Shown: one piece after another, positions 35,311-44,323 of the stretch
How the letters are laid out: each line of letters starts with the position of its first letter
How positions within the stretch are numbered: the stretch's first letter is position 1
NCBI GenBank assembly: GCA_046582185.1
Contig: JAYGEX010000018.1
Location: forward strand, 1-64,000
DNA length: 64,000 nucleotides
Direction of reading: 5' to 3'
Source of the DNA: GCA-002726655 sp046582185
GTDB lineage: Bacteria > Pseudomonadota > Gammaproteobacteria > Pseudomonadales > Azotimanducaceae
Program-made: the position numbers and the translations under genes
Notes under the pieces: model-generated
The model's database searches: none
What the model saw: the letters and a program-made list of their open reading frames with translations, nothing else
What the model was told of the DNA's origin: nothing

Positions 35311-35697
35311 CTATCGCTTGGAGAACTGAGGCTTCTTACGCGCTTTACGAAGGCCAACTTTCTTTCGTTCTACAACTCTGGCATCCCGAGTCACGAAGCC
35401 TGCCTTGCGAAGTGCTGGACGTAATGTTTCATCATATTCCATCAGCGCACGTGTAATGCCGTGACGAATGGCGCCAGCTTGACCGAAACCGCCGCCGCCG
35501 CGGACAGTAACGTTAATATCGAATTTATCAACGAGCTCAACCAATTCAAGAGGCTGGCGAACAATCATTCGCGCAGTTTCACGGCCAAAGTATTCATCCA
35601 GGGGGCGTTTATTTACCTGGATCCCACCTTCACCAGAAGTCAAATATACTCTGGCTTTTGCCGATTTCCGTCTGCCTGTTCCGTAATACTGAGTCAT
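35311..35697 (-). CDS. rpsI: 30S ribosomal protein S9
   Basis: S9 of the small subunit head; its C-terminal tail contacts the P-site tRNA. 128 residues, beginning YYGTGRRKSAKARV and ending KKPQFSKR, both canonical. Co-transcribed with rplM across a 70-bp gap that contains an ACAAGAACGAT motif. Confidence 0.98.
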   Translation of the reverse strand: MTQYYGTGRRKSAKARVYLTSGEGGIQVNKRPLDEYFGRETARMIVRQPLELVELVDKFDINVTVRGGGGFGQAGAIRHGITRALMEYDETLRPALRKAGFVTRDARVVERKKVGLRKARKKPQFSKR

Positions 35698-35767
35698 TCA
35701 ATTAAGCCTGTAATCGTTCTTGTAAAAATTTCTAATATAGCGTTCTTATACAATTAGTGTTTGTTAA

Positions 35768-36196
35768 CTACAGCTCCAAGGGCTGCGGTTGCTGAGCACT
35801 GTGCGGATGATCATTGCCTGCATAAACTTTCAATTTGCTCAACATTGCACGACTGAGCTTGTTCTTCGGCATCATGCCCTTTACGGCCATCTGGATAATC
35901 CGCTCGGGCGCTTTGTCGAGCAATTTATCAAAGGTGATGGACTTGATTCCACCAGGATAACCGGTGTGATGGTAGTAAGTCTTGTCAGTGGCCTTTTTAC
36001 CCGTGACCTTAATCTTCTCCGCATTGACGACGACGATATAGTCACCCGTATCCACATGAGGTGTATATTCTGCTTTGTGCTTCCCTCGCAGCCGATTCGC
36101 AATCTCTGTGCTCATCCTGCCTAGGGTTTTATCCGTTGCATCAACCACAAACCACTCGTGTTTGACGTCTTCTTTTCTGGCGCTGTATGTTTTCAT
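35768..36196 (-). CDS. rplM: 50S ribosomal protein L13
   Basis: Large-subunit protein. 142 residues from ATG 36196, the same length as in E. coli, beginning MKTYSARKEDVKHEW and ending with AQQPQPLEL. The conserved block GKHKAEYTPHVDTGDYIVV is intact. Longer in-frame starts are rejected. The ribosome-binding site is weak and a perfect hairpin lies just upstream, consistent with the translational autoregulation by L13 known in E. coli. Confidence 0.98.
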   Translation of the reverse strand: MKTYSARKEDVKHEWFVVDATDKTLGRMSTEIANRLRGKHKAEYTPHVDTGDYIVVVNAEKIKVTGKKATDKTYYHHTGYPGGIKSITFDKLLDKAPERIIQMAVKGMMPKNKLSRAMLSKLKVYAGNDHPHSAQQPQPLEL

Positions 36197-36215
36197 CACT
36201 AATTTCACTGGTTCT

Positions 36216-36238
36216 AATACCAAATTAAACTTGGTATT
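36216..36238 (-). promoter_or_regulatory. rplM leader hairpin (possible L13 autoregulatory element)
   Basis: A perfect 8-bp inverted repeat AATACCAA/TTGGTATT with a 7-nt loop ends 20 nt upstream of the rplM ATG. L13 represses translation of rplM-rpsI in E. coli through its leader. The position fits, but binding here is inferred. Confidence 0.5.
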
Positions 36239-36347
36239 TTGGGAGCGCGAATCTTACCCAAGGCATCGCTAATGCGCAAGCGATACTAGAGAGAAAGTTT
36301 GGCCCCGCATTACGACCTCGCAATACAATTGAAGCCTGCTAAAAGCC

Positions 36348-37487
36348 TTATGGCTTATGCTCCCTGGCCAGATACTCATGAGATTGCATTTCCTGAAGCC
36401 GACTCTGGGTTCGCCGAAATTCAAATTCCAGGCGATCCCCTTGATACAGGGAGTTGATGGGTTCAGCGGCGGACAGTATAAGCTTTACATTTCGATCATA
36501 AAACTCATCCACCAGGCTGATAAATCGCCTTGCCTGATCCTCCAATTTTGAATCAAATTGCGGCACATCGCTAATCACGACTGTCTGGAATATTCTAGCC
36601 AGCTCAATATAGTCATTTTGACTCCTGGGCCCATCACACAAGGCCTCAAAGTGAAACCAGGCAACGCCATCTCCCCATCGACGAACCTTTAACATGCGCC
36701 CTTCAATCTCGAGCTGTCCGGGTTCAGATTCTGCATACTTCGGGGCATTTAGCCCGGTGATTCCGTCGGTATGCTCATCTGGCGCTATGGCTACAAAGCA
36801 TTTTAACAAGCCCAGATCGGCATCTTCATCCAGCGGCGAGTGATAAATTTCCGCAGACTCAAGCACCCGCAAACGATAATCGGTCCCACCATCGACATTT
36901 AGTATTAATGTATGTTTTTCAATTAATGCTATCGCCGGTAAGAATTTTCTTCGCTGAAGCCCGTTTTCATAGAGGTTTTGCGGTTCCACATTTGATGTCG
37001 CCACTAAAACGACGCCTCGCAGGAATAGTTCTTCCAGCAAAGTCGCCAATATCATGGCATCGGTTATATCACTGACGAAGAATTCATCGAAGCACAATAT
37101 GCGCGCACCAGCAGCAAATTGTTCCGCTATTTTCTTGAGTGGATCCTTCTGCCCTTGCAGCTCATGCAGTTGTTGATGCACCATTCGCATAAATCGATGA
37201 AAGTGCATGCGCGACTTGTTCTCAAAGGGTAAGGAGTCGTAAAACACGTCCATGAGATAAGTCTTGCCCCTGCCCACACCGCCCCAGAAGTACAAACCTC
37301 TGATTGAAGAGGGTTGATCCCCCATTACTCTTTTAAGCAAGCTCGACATGAACCCTGTGGAGCGCTCTGGCTGATTTAAGTTCTCATACAGGGTTTGAAG
37401 ATGGTGAATTGCCACAAGCTGAGCATCATCCCGCTGAATTTCACCAGAGGCGACTGCAGATTTATAACTTTCGAGAGGACCCATCAT
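36348..37487 (-). CDS. zapE: Cell division ATPase ZapE (AFG1 family)
   Basis: AAA-type ATPase of the AFG1 family that modulates Z rings in E. coli. 379 residues from ATG 37487; an in-frame TTG four codons earlier is possible. Walker A GGVGRGKT, Walker B LCFDEFFVSDITDAM, the sensor region LVATSNVEPQNLYENGLQR and the C-terminal RLQEMQSHEYL are all present. It stands upstream of rplM-rpsI, as in many gammaproteobacteria, and follows hisD by 18 bp. Confidence 0.96.
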   Translation of the reverse strand: MMGPLESYKSAVASGEIQRDDAQLVAIHHLQTLYENLNQPERSTGFMSSLLKRVMGDQPSSIRGLYFWGGVGRGKTYLMDVFYDSLPFENKSRMHFHRFMRMVHQQLHELQGQKDPLKKIAEQFAAGARILCFDEFFVSDITDAMILATLLEELFLRGVVLVATSNVEPQNLYENGLQRRKFLPAIALIEKHTLILNVDGGTDYRLRVLESAEIYHSPLDEDADLGLLKCFVAIAPDEHTDGITGLNAPKYAESEPGQLEIEGRMLKVRRWGDGVAWFHFEALCDGPRSQNDYIELARIFQTVVISDVPQFDSKLEDQARRFISLVDEFYDRNVKLILSAAEPINSLYQGDRLEFEFRRTQSRLQEMQSHEYLAREHKP

Positions 37488-37505
37488 GAGATCAGGCAAT
37501 GCCTG

Positions 37506-38816
37506 TCAGCCCTGAACCCGATATTTGGCAGATTCCGCGTGCGCAAAAAGGCCCTCTTCCTGCGCCAGGATCGCCGCGGCGCGACTTAATTTTACGGCAC
37601 CTCTGGGGCTGCAATTGATCAGGGAACTCCTTATCTGGAAATCATAGACGCCAAGGGGTGAAGCAAATCTTGCGGCGCCATTAGTGGGCAGCACATGGCT
37701 GGGGCCTGCGGTGTAATCTCCGACCACTTCCGCGCTGTGCTTGCCCATAAACACTGCACCGGCGAAACGAATTGAGCCCAGTATCTTCTCGGGGTTATCA
37801 ATCGCCAGCTCCAGATGTTCCGGCGCGATTCTGTTGACGATATCAATCGCTTCGTCAAGATCTTCAACTTTTATCAAAGCCCCCCGCTGGGCAAGTGATT
37901 GCTGAATAATGCTCTTCCGCTGCATCTGATTGATGCTCAGCTCTATCCGGGCTTCAACCGCGTCCAGCAGTTCTTCATCTACCGAAATCAGAATCGACTG
38001 CGCCAATTCGTCATGTTCTGCCTGGGCGAACATATCCATTACTAACCAGTCAACATCGGCACTATTGTCTGCAACAATGGCGACTTCCGATGGACCCGCA
38101 ACCATATCGATGCCAACATCACCAAAGACCAGCTCCTTTGCCGTCGCCACGTAAATATTGCCAGGGCCGACGATCTTGTCCACCTTTGATATTGTCTGTG
38201 TACCGTAAGTCAAGGCAGCGATTGCCTGTGCACCACCAATGGTATACATCCTGTCGACCCCACAGAGATGAGCGGCGGCTAATAACACATCATTGGCTTG
38301 CCCGCCGGGCGTTGGCACCATCAAAGTGATATCGGACACGCCGGCAACTCTGGCAGGAATGGCAGTCATTACAACAGTTGATGGATAGGCTGCCTTACCA
38401 CCGGGAGCGTAGATTCCAATGCGATCCATACCACGAACCAGCTGACCCAGCTGGTTGCCTTCCGCATCTTTGTAAGACCAGTCAGTGCCACCACCAAGTG
38501 CTTTTTTTTGCATCTGGTGATAGTGACGAACACGATTGACCGAAGTTTCAAGCGCCTCTTTGACCAGCGGATCAAGATCGAAATATGCCTTTTCAAGGCG
38601 ACCCTTTTCTACTCGCAACTCAGAAACATCCGATACAGACAGGGCGTCAAATTTCGAGGTGTATTCAAGAATGGCAGAATCACCATTGGATCTAACCTTG
38701 CCCAGAATCTCACGGACAACTGTCCGCACTTGCTCTTCCTCACCATTATCAATCTTCAATAAATTTGAGAGCTCAAGATCAAATGCCTCACTGCTCGTGG
38801 CAAGGCGCTTGATCAT
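37506..38816 (-). CDS. hisD: Histidinol dehydrogenase
   Basis: Zinc, NAD-dependent enzyme for the last two steps of histidine synthesis. 436 residues. Motifs include GMDRIGIYAPGGKAAYPSTVVM (in part), VDKIVGPGNIYV, DMVAGPSEV, the zinc-region AQAEHDE, and the catalytic histidine segment APEHLEL. Start overlaps the hisG stop by 4 bp. In Pseudomonas hisC follows hisD; here zapE follows. Confidence 0.97.
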   Translation of the reverse strand: MIKRLATSSEAFDLELSNLLKIDNGEEEQVRTVVREILGKVRSNGDSAILEYTSKFDALSVSDVSELRVEKGRLEKAYFDLDPLVKEALETSVNRVRHYHQMQKKALGGGTDWSYKDAEGNQLGQLVRGMDRIGIYAPGGKAAYPSTVVMTAIPARVAGVSDITLMVPTPGGQANDVLLAAAHLCGVDRMYTIGGAQAIAALTYGTQTISKVDKIVGPGNIYVATAKELVFGDVGIDMVAGPSEVAIVADNSADVDWLVMDMFAQAEHDELAQSILISVDEELLDAVEARIELSINQMQRKSIIQQSLAQRGALIKVEDLDEAIDIVNRIAPEHLELAIDNPEKILGSIRFAGAVFMGKHSAEVVGDYTAGPSHVLPTNGAARFASPLGVYDFQIRSSLINCSPRGAVKLSRAAAILAQEEGLFAHAESAKYRVQG

Positions 38817-39445
38817 TCGGCCACCTCTGCAAGGGCATCGATGATGGGCTGAACCATTGTGTAGCGTGTTTTCAGTGAAATTTTATTCACGATTAGCCTG
38901 GCGCTAATATTCTCAATGAGCTCCATGGCGACGAGCCCGTTTGCCTTGAGTGTATTTCCGGTTTCAACAATGTCCACAATTCGGTGCGCCAAACCAGTTA
39001 CCGGAGCGAGCTCCATAGCACCATAGAGTTTGATGATATCAACCTGCACACCTTGTTCCGCATAGTACCGCTTTGCAATATTATGGAACTTGGTAGCAAT
39101 TTTCAGCCGCGGCGGCAATTCACCTTCTTCAGCCATGCCAGCCACCATAATTCGACATTTAATGATGCCGAGATCTAGCGGCTCATAGAAACCGTTTTCA
39201 CCGTGCTCAAGCAGAACATCCTTGCCGGTAATACCCATGTCGGCAATGCCATGTTCAACGTAGGTCGCAACATCCATACCACGCAAGATCATCAATTTCA
39301 GATCGTCGCGATTAGTGTCAAACACCAGCTTCCGAGATTTCGAAATGTCATCGATAGGTTCGATTCCGATCAATGCCAGCATTTCAAGGGCTGGTGCCAA
39401 TGCGCGCGAGCCCTTGGTCAAGGCGATTGTGAGATGTGAGTTCAT
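38813..39445 (-). CDS. hisG: ATP phosphoribosyltransferase, short form HisG
   Basis: First step of histidine synthesis. 210 residues, the short form that lacks the C-terminal regulatory domain and needs the HisRS-like partner HisZ, which is not in this window. Motifs: LTIALTKGSRA at the N-terminus, GMDVATYVEHGIADMGITGKD, and the PRPP-binding stretch near VDIVETGNTLKANGL. ATG 39445 or ATG 39454 (three codons earlier, right after GACAAGAATA) could start it. Upstream lie three tandem 13-bp repeats. Confidence 0.95.
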   Translation of the reverse strand: MNSHLTIALTKGSRALAPALEMLALIGIEPIDDISKSRKLVFDTNRDDLKLMILRGMDVATYVEHGIADMGITGKDVLLEHGENGFYEPLDLGIIKCRIMVAGMAEEGELPPRLKIATKFHNIAKRYYAEQGVQVDIIKLYGAMELAPVTGLAHRIVDIVETGNTLKANGLVAMELIENISARLIVNKISLKTRYTMVQPIIDALAEVAE

Positions 39446-39453
39446 GCCGGTTT

Positions 39454-39492
39454 GCATTATTCTTGTCAATTGTTCTTGTAGATTGTTCCTGT
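39454..39492. repeat. Three tandem 13-bp repeats upstream of hisG
   Basis: On the plus strand the units are GCATTATTCTTGT, CAATTGTTCTTGT and AGATTGTTCCTGT, contiguous at a 13-bp period, between the murA stop and hisG start. On the coding strand each reads ACARGAAYAAT plus two bases. The last copy overlaps the alternative hisG ATG. Confidence 0.7.
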
Positions 39493-39512
39493 CAATAGAT
39501 CAAGAGCGCTTA

Positions 39513-40781
39513 TCAGGAAGCAACTCTCTCGATGTTTGCCCCGAGCTTCTGCAGCTTCTCTTCCACCTGCTCATACCCCCGATCGATGTGGTAAATACGA
39601 TCCACTACCGTTTCCCCATCAGCCACAAGACCTGCAATAACCAAACTTACAGAGGCGCGAAGGTCGTTGGCCATAACAGGGGCTGCAGTTAATTTTTCTA
39701 CGCCTTTAACAATGGCGGTCGTATTATTTCCTTCCAGGCGAATATTTGCACCCATGCGATTCATTTCATGTACGTGCATGAAGCGGTTTTCAAATATGGT
39801 CTCCTTGATGGTTGCAACGCCATCAGAGACACAATTCAAGGCGACGAATTGTGCTTGAAGATCTGTCGGGAATGCCGGGTATGGAGCTGTGACCAGGCTG
39901 ACGGCCTTCGGCCGCCTTCCTCCCATGTCCAGTTCAATCCAATCATCACCCGTCATTATGGACGCGCCTGCTTCCCTGAGCTTTGCAATCAATACTTCCA
40001 GATGTTCCGGGTTCGTGTCCCTGACCTTGACCCGTCCTCCGGTTGCGGCAGCTGCAATCAGGTAAGTCCCGGTTTCAACTCGATCAGCGATAACCCGGTG
40101 ATGGCAACCGTGGAGCCGCTCCACCCCATTGATGATAATTTTGTCAGTCCCTGCTCCCTGTACATCCGCACCCATGGCATTTAGGCAATCGGCCAAATCA
40201 ACAATCTCCGGCTCCCGGGCACAATTTTCCAGAATCGTCTGACCCTCCGCCAAGGTCGCCGTCATCATAATGTGCTCTGTCCCGCCTACAGTACTCACAT
40301 CAAAGATGATATGTGCTCCGTGCAACCTGCCATCAACTGACGCCTTCACATAACCTTCGACCATCTCTATATTCGCACCTAGCGCCTCAAGACCACGCAA
40401 ATGTTGGTCGACGGGTCGCGGGCCAATGGCACATCCACCGGGCAGCGATACCTCAGCCTGTCCGTAATGGGCCAGCATTGGGCCAAGCACATTAAATGAA
40501 GCCCGCATGGTCTTAACCAGATCATAGGGTGCAGTAAACCGCTTTATAGTATTGGCATGAATTTCAACATTCATCTTTTCATTGATTACAACTTCAACGC
40601 CGAGAGAGCCCAACAACTCAATCATCGTCGTGATATCTCTAAGATGAGGAACATTTGAAATCGTCACTGGTCCATCGGCGAGCAAGGCAGCTGCCAACAT
40701 CTTCAGGGCAGAATTTTTTGCACCAGAAGCTCTTAATTCACCATCGAGTCTGTTACCGCCTCGAATTAGTAATCTATCCAT
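39513..40781 (-). CDS. murA: UDP-N-acetylglucosamine 1-carboxyvinyltransferase MurA
   Basis: Commits UDP-GlcNAc to peptidoglycan synthesis by adding enolpyruvate. 422 residues. The active-site Cys117 lies in GGCAIGPRPVD, the fosfomycin-sensitive form. Other motifs are the N-terminal GAKNSALKMLAA and YPAFPTDLQAQF. It follows the BolA-family gene by 35 bp and precedes hisG, the common ibaG-murA-hisG-hisD order. Confidence 0.98.
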   Translation of the reverse strand: MDRLLIRGGNRLDGELRASGAKNSALKMLAAALLADGPVTISNVPHLRDITTMIELLGSLGVEVVINEKMNVEIHANTIKRFTAPYDLVKTMRASFNVLGPMLAHYGQAEVSLPGGCAIGPRPVDQHLRGLEALGANIEMVEGYVKASVDGRLHGAHIIFDVSTVGGTEHIMMTATLAEGQTILENCAREPEIVDLADCLNAMGADVQGAGTDKIIINGVERLHGCHHRVIADRVETGTYLIAAAATGGRVKVRDTNPEHLEVLIAKLREAGASIMTGDDWIELDMGGRRPKAVSLVTAPYPAFPTDLQAQFVALNCVSDGVATIKETIFENRFMHVHEMNRMGANIRLEGNNTTAIVKGVEKLTAAPVMANDLRASVSLVIAGLVADGETVVDRIYHIDRGYEQVEEKLQKLGANIERVAS

Positions 40782-40816
40782 CTATATTTTTTCCCATAAC
40801 TGCTATTGCTTGCAAA

Positions 40817-41041
40817 CTATTCTGAGGGGGTCTTCGTGGTCATGGTTACAGCATGAATTTCACCGGATGAGATCTTGTCGTTTAACAAGGTGTACACCAA
40901 CTGCTGCCTCTTAACCCTGCTCAAGCCATCAAATTTATCTGAAACCAGCCCTAACATGAGTCGGCTGCCATCAACCTGTAGCTCGATGCCAGACTCACCC
41001 AGCTCCGCAGCCAGTATTTGTCGTATCTCTTCTATTTCCAT
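40817..41041 (-). CDS. ibaG: BolA-family protein IbaG
   Basis: Small BolA/IbaG protein that partners with monothiol glutaredoxin in iron-sulfur handling. 74 residues with the BolA fold, including the FDGLSRVKRQQLVYTLL helix and the HAVTMTTKTP end; the acidic N-terminal helix resembles E. coli IbaG rather than BolA. It lies between mlaB and murA, the same order as in E. coli. Confidence 0.94.
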   Translation of the reverse strand: MEIEEIRQILAAELGESGIELQVDGSRLMLGLVSDKFDGLSRVKRQQLVYTLLNDKISSGEIHAVTMTTKTPSE

Positions 41042-41187
41042 AATTTATATCCATGGCTCGTGTAGATAGCTGGTATTAGTAGCATGTGATCCCTGGGTCG
41101 GGTATCAAGCAAATATTGAATCTACCGAGCAAAAGGCGCAATGATAACATGGCGAACTCTTCATTTTATTGCGGTTTTTTCCAATTT

Positions 41188-41490
41188 CTATTCACGCGCC
41201 AAGGTGAGAATACCATCTACCCCACATGCCCTCGCGATAGCGATCAGTCTATCGGGGCACCGGCAAAATATGACTTTCTTGCGAACAGCCCGAGCTTCCC
41301 TGGTAATTGAAATCAGTAAGGCAATGACAGCCGAACCTTGAATTTCAACCCTATGCATATCTACCTCAACATCATCAAAGTTGCTTGATGTTATCTGCCC
41401 GATCAGCTGGGCCCTGAGATTCGCAACAGTTTCCATGTTAACTATTCCGCTAATACTGACCGGGCTATGCGCTTCAATAGGCTCAGGCAT
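41188..41490 (-). CDS. mlaB: MlaB, STAS-domain subunit of the Mla ABC transporter
   Basis: Cytoplasmic STAS protein that stabilises the MlaFE complex. 100 residues with one STAS domain; the conserved Ser/Gly region appears as VEIQGSAVIALL. The start overlaps the mlaC stop by 8 bp. It ends the mlaFEDCB operon. STAS sequences diverge greatly, so identity rests on context as much as similarity. Confidence 0.88.
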   Translation of the reverse strand: MPEPIEAHSPVSISGIVNMETVANLRAQLIGQITSSNFDDVEVDMHRVEIQGSAVIALLISITREARAVRKKVIFCRCPDRLIAIARACGVDGILTLARE

Positions 41491-42124
41491 CGACGTTCCA
41501 GTTCTCGATCACCTTGTCGATATTATTCTTGTACTTTTGCATGTATGCGACAAATTGAGATCTAAACTGAAGCCCCATGTTGAACCCATCTATCATTACA
41601 TTGCGAAGCTTCCACTGCCCATCCAACAGCACCACACTGTATTCAATTGCATGTATGCTGCCATTTTTACTATGTACCTCGAGGCTTACCCTGGCTTTTT
41701 TCGGATCTTTTTGCGCTTTAGCCTCAGGTTTAACAAGGACCGAAGTGGTATCAAATTCCACCAGCGCCTTTGAATAGGTTTCGATTAGAGCGGCGCGAAA
41801 AGTTTGATTAAACAATTCTCTCTGATTGTCATTGGTGCGCCTGTAGTATTTAGCCATGACCCCCCGGGAGAACCCGTTAAAATCAATGAACGATTCAAGC
41901 GAAGAGTCGACCTCCATGTAAAATTGCTTACGGTCAGTTTCATATAGGGGTTTTACCTGATCCAGTTTTTTCAACAGCTGATCTGTTACCAACTGTACGG
42001 TCTCATAAGCAGACTGTTCAGCAACGTTCTCATCCGCGAAAATAATCGAGCCCTGACTAAGACAACCAGCGATAATCAACCTTGCAAACCACGAACCTGG
42101 AAACACGCTCACTACCCCTTTCAT
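41483..42124 (-). CDS. mlaC: MlaC, periplasmic phospholipid-binding protein
   Basis: Soluble carrier of phospholipid between MlaA in the outer membrane and MlaD in the inner membrane. 213 residues: signal peptide (about 1-30, cleavage near FADEN), then the Ttg2D/MlaC domain with FMEVDSSLESFIDF-like sequence (YMEVDSSLESF), YRRTNDNQRELFNQTF and the WKLRNVMIDG motif. The AGC triplet in the signal is not a convincing lipobox. The stop-to-start distance to mlaD is zero. Confidence 0.94.
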   Translation of the reverse strand: MKGVVSVFPGSWFARLIIAGCLSQGSIIFADENVAEQSAYETVQLVTDQLLKKLDQVKPLYETDRKQFYMEVDSSLESFIDFNGFSRGVMAKYYRRTNDNQRELFNQTFRAALIETYSKALVEFDTTSVLVKPEAKAQKDPKKARVSLEVHSKNGSIHAIEYSVVLLDGQWKLRNVMIDGFNMGLQFRSQFVAYMQKYKNNIDKVIENWNVDA

Positions 42125-42577
42125 TTAAAACTGATTGAGCAAAAATTTACCGATAAGTTCTTCCAGGACGATGGCTGACTGCGTGTCATAAATCTCATCT
42201 CCTTCGGTCAGATACTCTTCTTCTGCACCGATACTTAGGCCAATGTACTTTCCGCCCAGTAATCCGTCAGTCAAAATTGTCGCCGTACTGTCACTGCTAA
42301 TGGTAGTCACGTCGCTATCTATCTCCATCCGTACGAGAGCGGTATAAGTCTCCTGATCAAGGGATATCTCTGAAACTCTGCCAATGACTACTCCACCAAT
42401 GCTGACCTTGGATCGAATAACCAGGCCGCCAATATTTTCGAATCTTGCATACACACTATAAGTACTCGTTTCCGCACCCACGTTGAACCCACTCACCCGG
42501 ATTGCCAGAACCGCCAGAGAAATAAACCCGGCGAGCATGAAGGCACCAACAATTATTTCAATCGATCGCATTTGCAT
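42125..42577 (-). CDS. mlaD: MlaD, MCE-domain protein
   Basis: Membrane-anchored MCE protein that forms a hexameric ring above MlaFE and carries phospholipid. 150 residues: an N-terminal membrane helix (about 6-26), then a single MCE domain starting at YARFENIGGLVIRSKVSIGGV, ending SAIVLEELIGKFL. The ATG follows AGGGAGA. A 142-bp gap without a gene separates it from mlaE. Confidence 0.95.
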   Translation of the reverse strand: MQMRSIEIIVGAFMLAGFISLAVLAIRVSGFNVGAETSTYSVYARFENIGGLVIRSKVSIGGVVIGRVSEISLDQETYTALVRMEIDSDVTTISSDSTATILTDGLLGGKYIGLSIGAEEEYLTEGDEIYDTQSAIVLEELIGKFLLNQF

Positions 42578-42719
42578 GCTTGTCTCCCTACGAGTTAGTT
42601 CCTTTCCAGAATTAGCACATCTCCGGCTGAAATCGAAGCATACAACTACAACCAGGAAGTTAAATCAATTACTTATAAATGAACTAACACAGGTGGTCTT
42701 TGAATCAGGCAGGAACGAG

Positions 42720-43496
42720 TTAAAAGTTGAACATCACCAGGGTTAGAAAGAAGTCCAGAATTAATATCGAGACCGACGAATAGACGACTGTTCTCGTCGT
42801 CGCCTTTGAGATCCCCTCAGCGGTCGGCACCGCATCATAACCCTGAAAGACGGCTATCCAGGTCACAACCGCCCCAAAGACAATCGTTTTAATCATCCCC
42901 TTGAGTACATGGCTTTTAAAATCCACGCCCTGCTGCATCGCCGACCAAAAAGTACCCTCGTGGACACCCAACCACTCAACGCCCACCAGGGAAGCACCCC
43001 AGATACCTACGACACTAAACATCAAAGCGAGGATTGGCATCACGATGAAGCCTGCCCACAACCTCGGAGCAACGATCCTCTGCAAAGGATCAACTCCCAT
43101 CATTTCCATGCTACTTAATTGTTCGGTGGCTTTCATCAGGCCAATTTCGGCAGTAACCGCGGAGCCCGCCCGACCAGCAAACAGCAGAGCCGAGACCACC
43201 GGACCAATCTCCATCACAAGCACGAGGGCAACACCCAAACCCAGAGAGCTCTCAGCGCCGTACTTAATCAGCTGGTTATATCCCTGTAATGCCAGCACCG
43301 CGCCTATAGAAAAACCGGACAAAGCAGTTATGACAACCGATAATACGCCTAGTTGGTAAATTTGCCGTATCAGCAATGGCGCATTCTTGAATTGAGGCTT
43401 TCGCCAGATTGCCTGCCGCCATATTCTACCGGCGCGCCCCAGAGCAGAGAGTACAACGATACTAAACTGGCCGACCTTTCTTAAACGTGAAAGCAT
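42720..43496 (-). CDS. mlaE: MlaE, permease of the Mla transporter
   Basis: Inner-membrane permease for phospholipid transport. 258 residues with the MlaE/DUF140 signature EIGPVVSALLFAGRAGSAVTAEIGLMKATEQLSSMEMMGVDP (quoted in parts) and about five membrane segments. It starts 2 bp after the mlaF stop. Confidence 0.96.
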   Translation of the reverse strand: MLSRLRKVGQFSIVVLSALGRAGRIWRQAIWRKPQFKNAPLLIRQIYQLGVLSVVITALSGFSIGAVLALQGYNQLIKYGAESSLGLGVALVLVMEIGPVVSALLFAGRAGSAVTAEIGLMKATEQLSSMEMMGVDPLQRIVAPRLWAGFIVMPILALMFSVVGIWGASLVGVEWLGVHEGTFWSAMQQGVDFKSHVLKGMIKTIVFGAVVTWIAVFQGYDAVPTAEGISKATTRTVVYSSVSILILDFFLTLVMFNF

Positions 43497-43498
43497 GA

Positions 43499-44323
43499 CT
43501 AGCGTTCAAACCATTGTTTAGCTTGCTGCCCTTGCATCAACTCTTCCTCATAATCCCTGGCAGGATAATGAAAAGGCACCGGGCCATCTGGCAAGCCTTT
43601 TATGAATTGCTGAATTCTTGGCGACTTCTGCTCAAATAATTCCTCCGGGGTCCCTTCTCCAATGACCTTGCCGTCAGAGAGGATGTATATGAGATCTGCA
43701 ATGCTTGCCGTCTCACCAATATCATGGGAGACAATAACGGAAGTCGTGCCATATACAGCATTTAGTGTTTTGATTAAATCAACGATGACACCCATAGCGA
43801 TAGGGTCCAACCCTGCGAAAGGTTCATCGTACATAATCAGCTCCGGGTCCAGGGCAATCGCCCTTGCGAGCGCCACTCGGCGACTCATACCTCCTGACAA
43901 TTCACTGGGATAAAGTTCACTGGCGCCTCTTAGCCCGACAGATTGCAGTTTTATCAGCACAAGATCTCGAATCATGTCTTCCGGCAAGCTGGTATGAACA
44001 CGCAGTGGGAACGCAACATTTTCAAAGACGTTCAAGTCAGAAAATAGTGCACCAGTCTGGAATAGCATACCCATGGACTTTCGTACTTCAAAGAGCTCGT
44101 CTCTGGACAGGGCCGGAATTTCGAATCCATTGACATTAATGCTGCCCGACTCGGGCCGTAGTTGCCCGCCAATCAATCGCAGCAAGGTCGTCTTTCCAAT
44201 ACCGCTGGGGCCCATTATGGCGACAATCTTGCCCCGGGGAATTGTTAATGAGACACCATCAAAAATGCGGCGTTGGCCATGACTGAAGACCACCTTATCT
44301 AATATAATACTGTTATCTATCAT
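43499..44323 (-). CDS. mlaF: MlaF, ATPase of the Mla transporter
   Basis: ABC ATPase that drives MlaE. 274 residues from ATG 44323: Walker A GPSGIGKT, Q-loop region GMLFQTGALFSD, signature LSGGMSRRVALARA, Walker B LIMYDEPFAGLDP and switch His in VSHDIGE. An in-frame extension upstream (to 44413) has no ABC similarity. The leader contains GGACAAGAAC 8 nt before the ATG. Confidence 0.96.
   Translation of the reverse strand: MIDNSIILDKVVFSHGQRRIFDGVSLTIPRGKIVAIMGPSGIGKTTLLRLIGGQLRPESGSINVNGFEIPALSRDELFEVRKSMGMLFQTGALFSDLNVFENVAFPLRVHTSLPEDMIRDLVLIKLQSVGLRGASELYPSELSGGMSRRVALARAIALDPELIMYDEPFAGLDPIAMGVIVDLIKTLNAVYGTTSVIVSHDIGETASIADLIYILSDGKVIGEGTPEELFEQKSPRIQQFIKGLPDGPVPFHYPARDYEEELMQGQQAKQWFER

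Noticed and set aside
41483..42124. MlaC as a lipoprotein because of AGC in its signal
   Set aside because: The residues around the Cys do not fit a lipobox well and MlaC is known as a soluble periplasmic protein.
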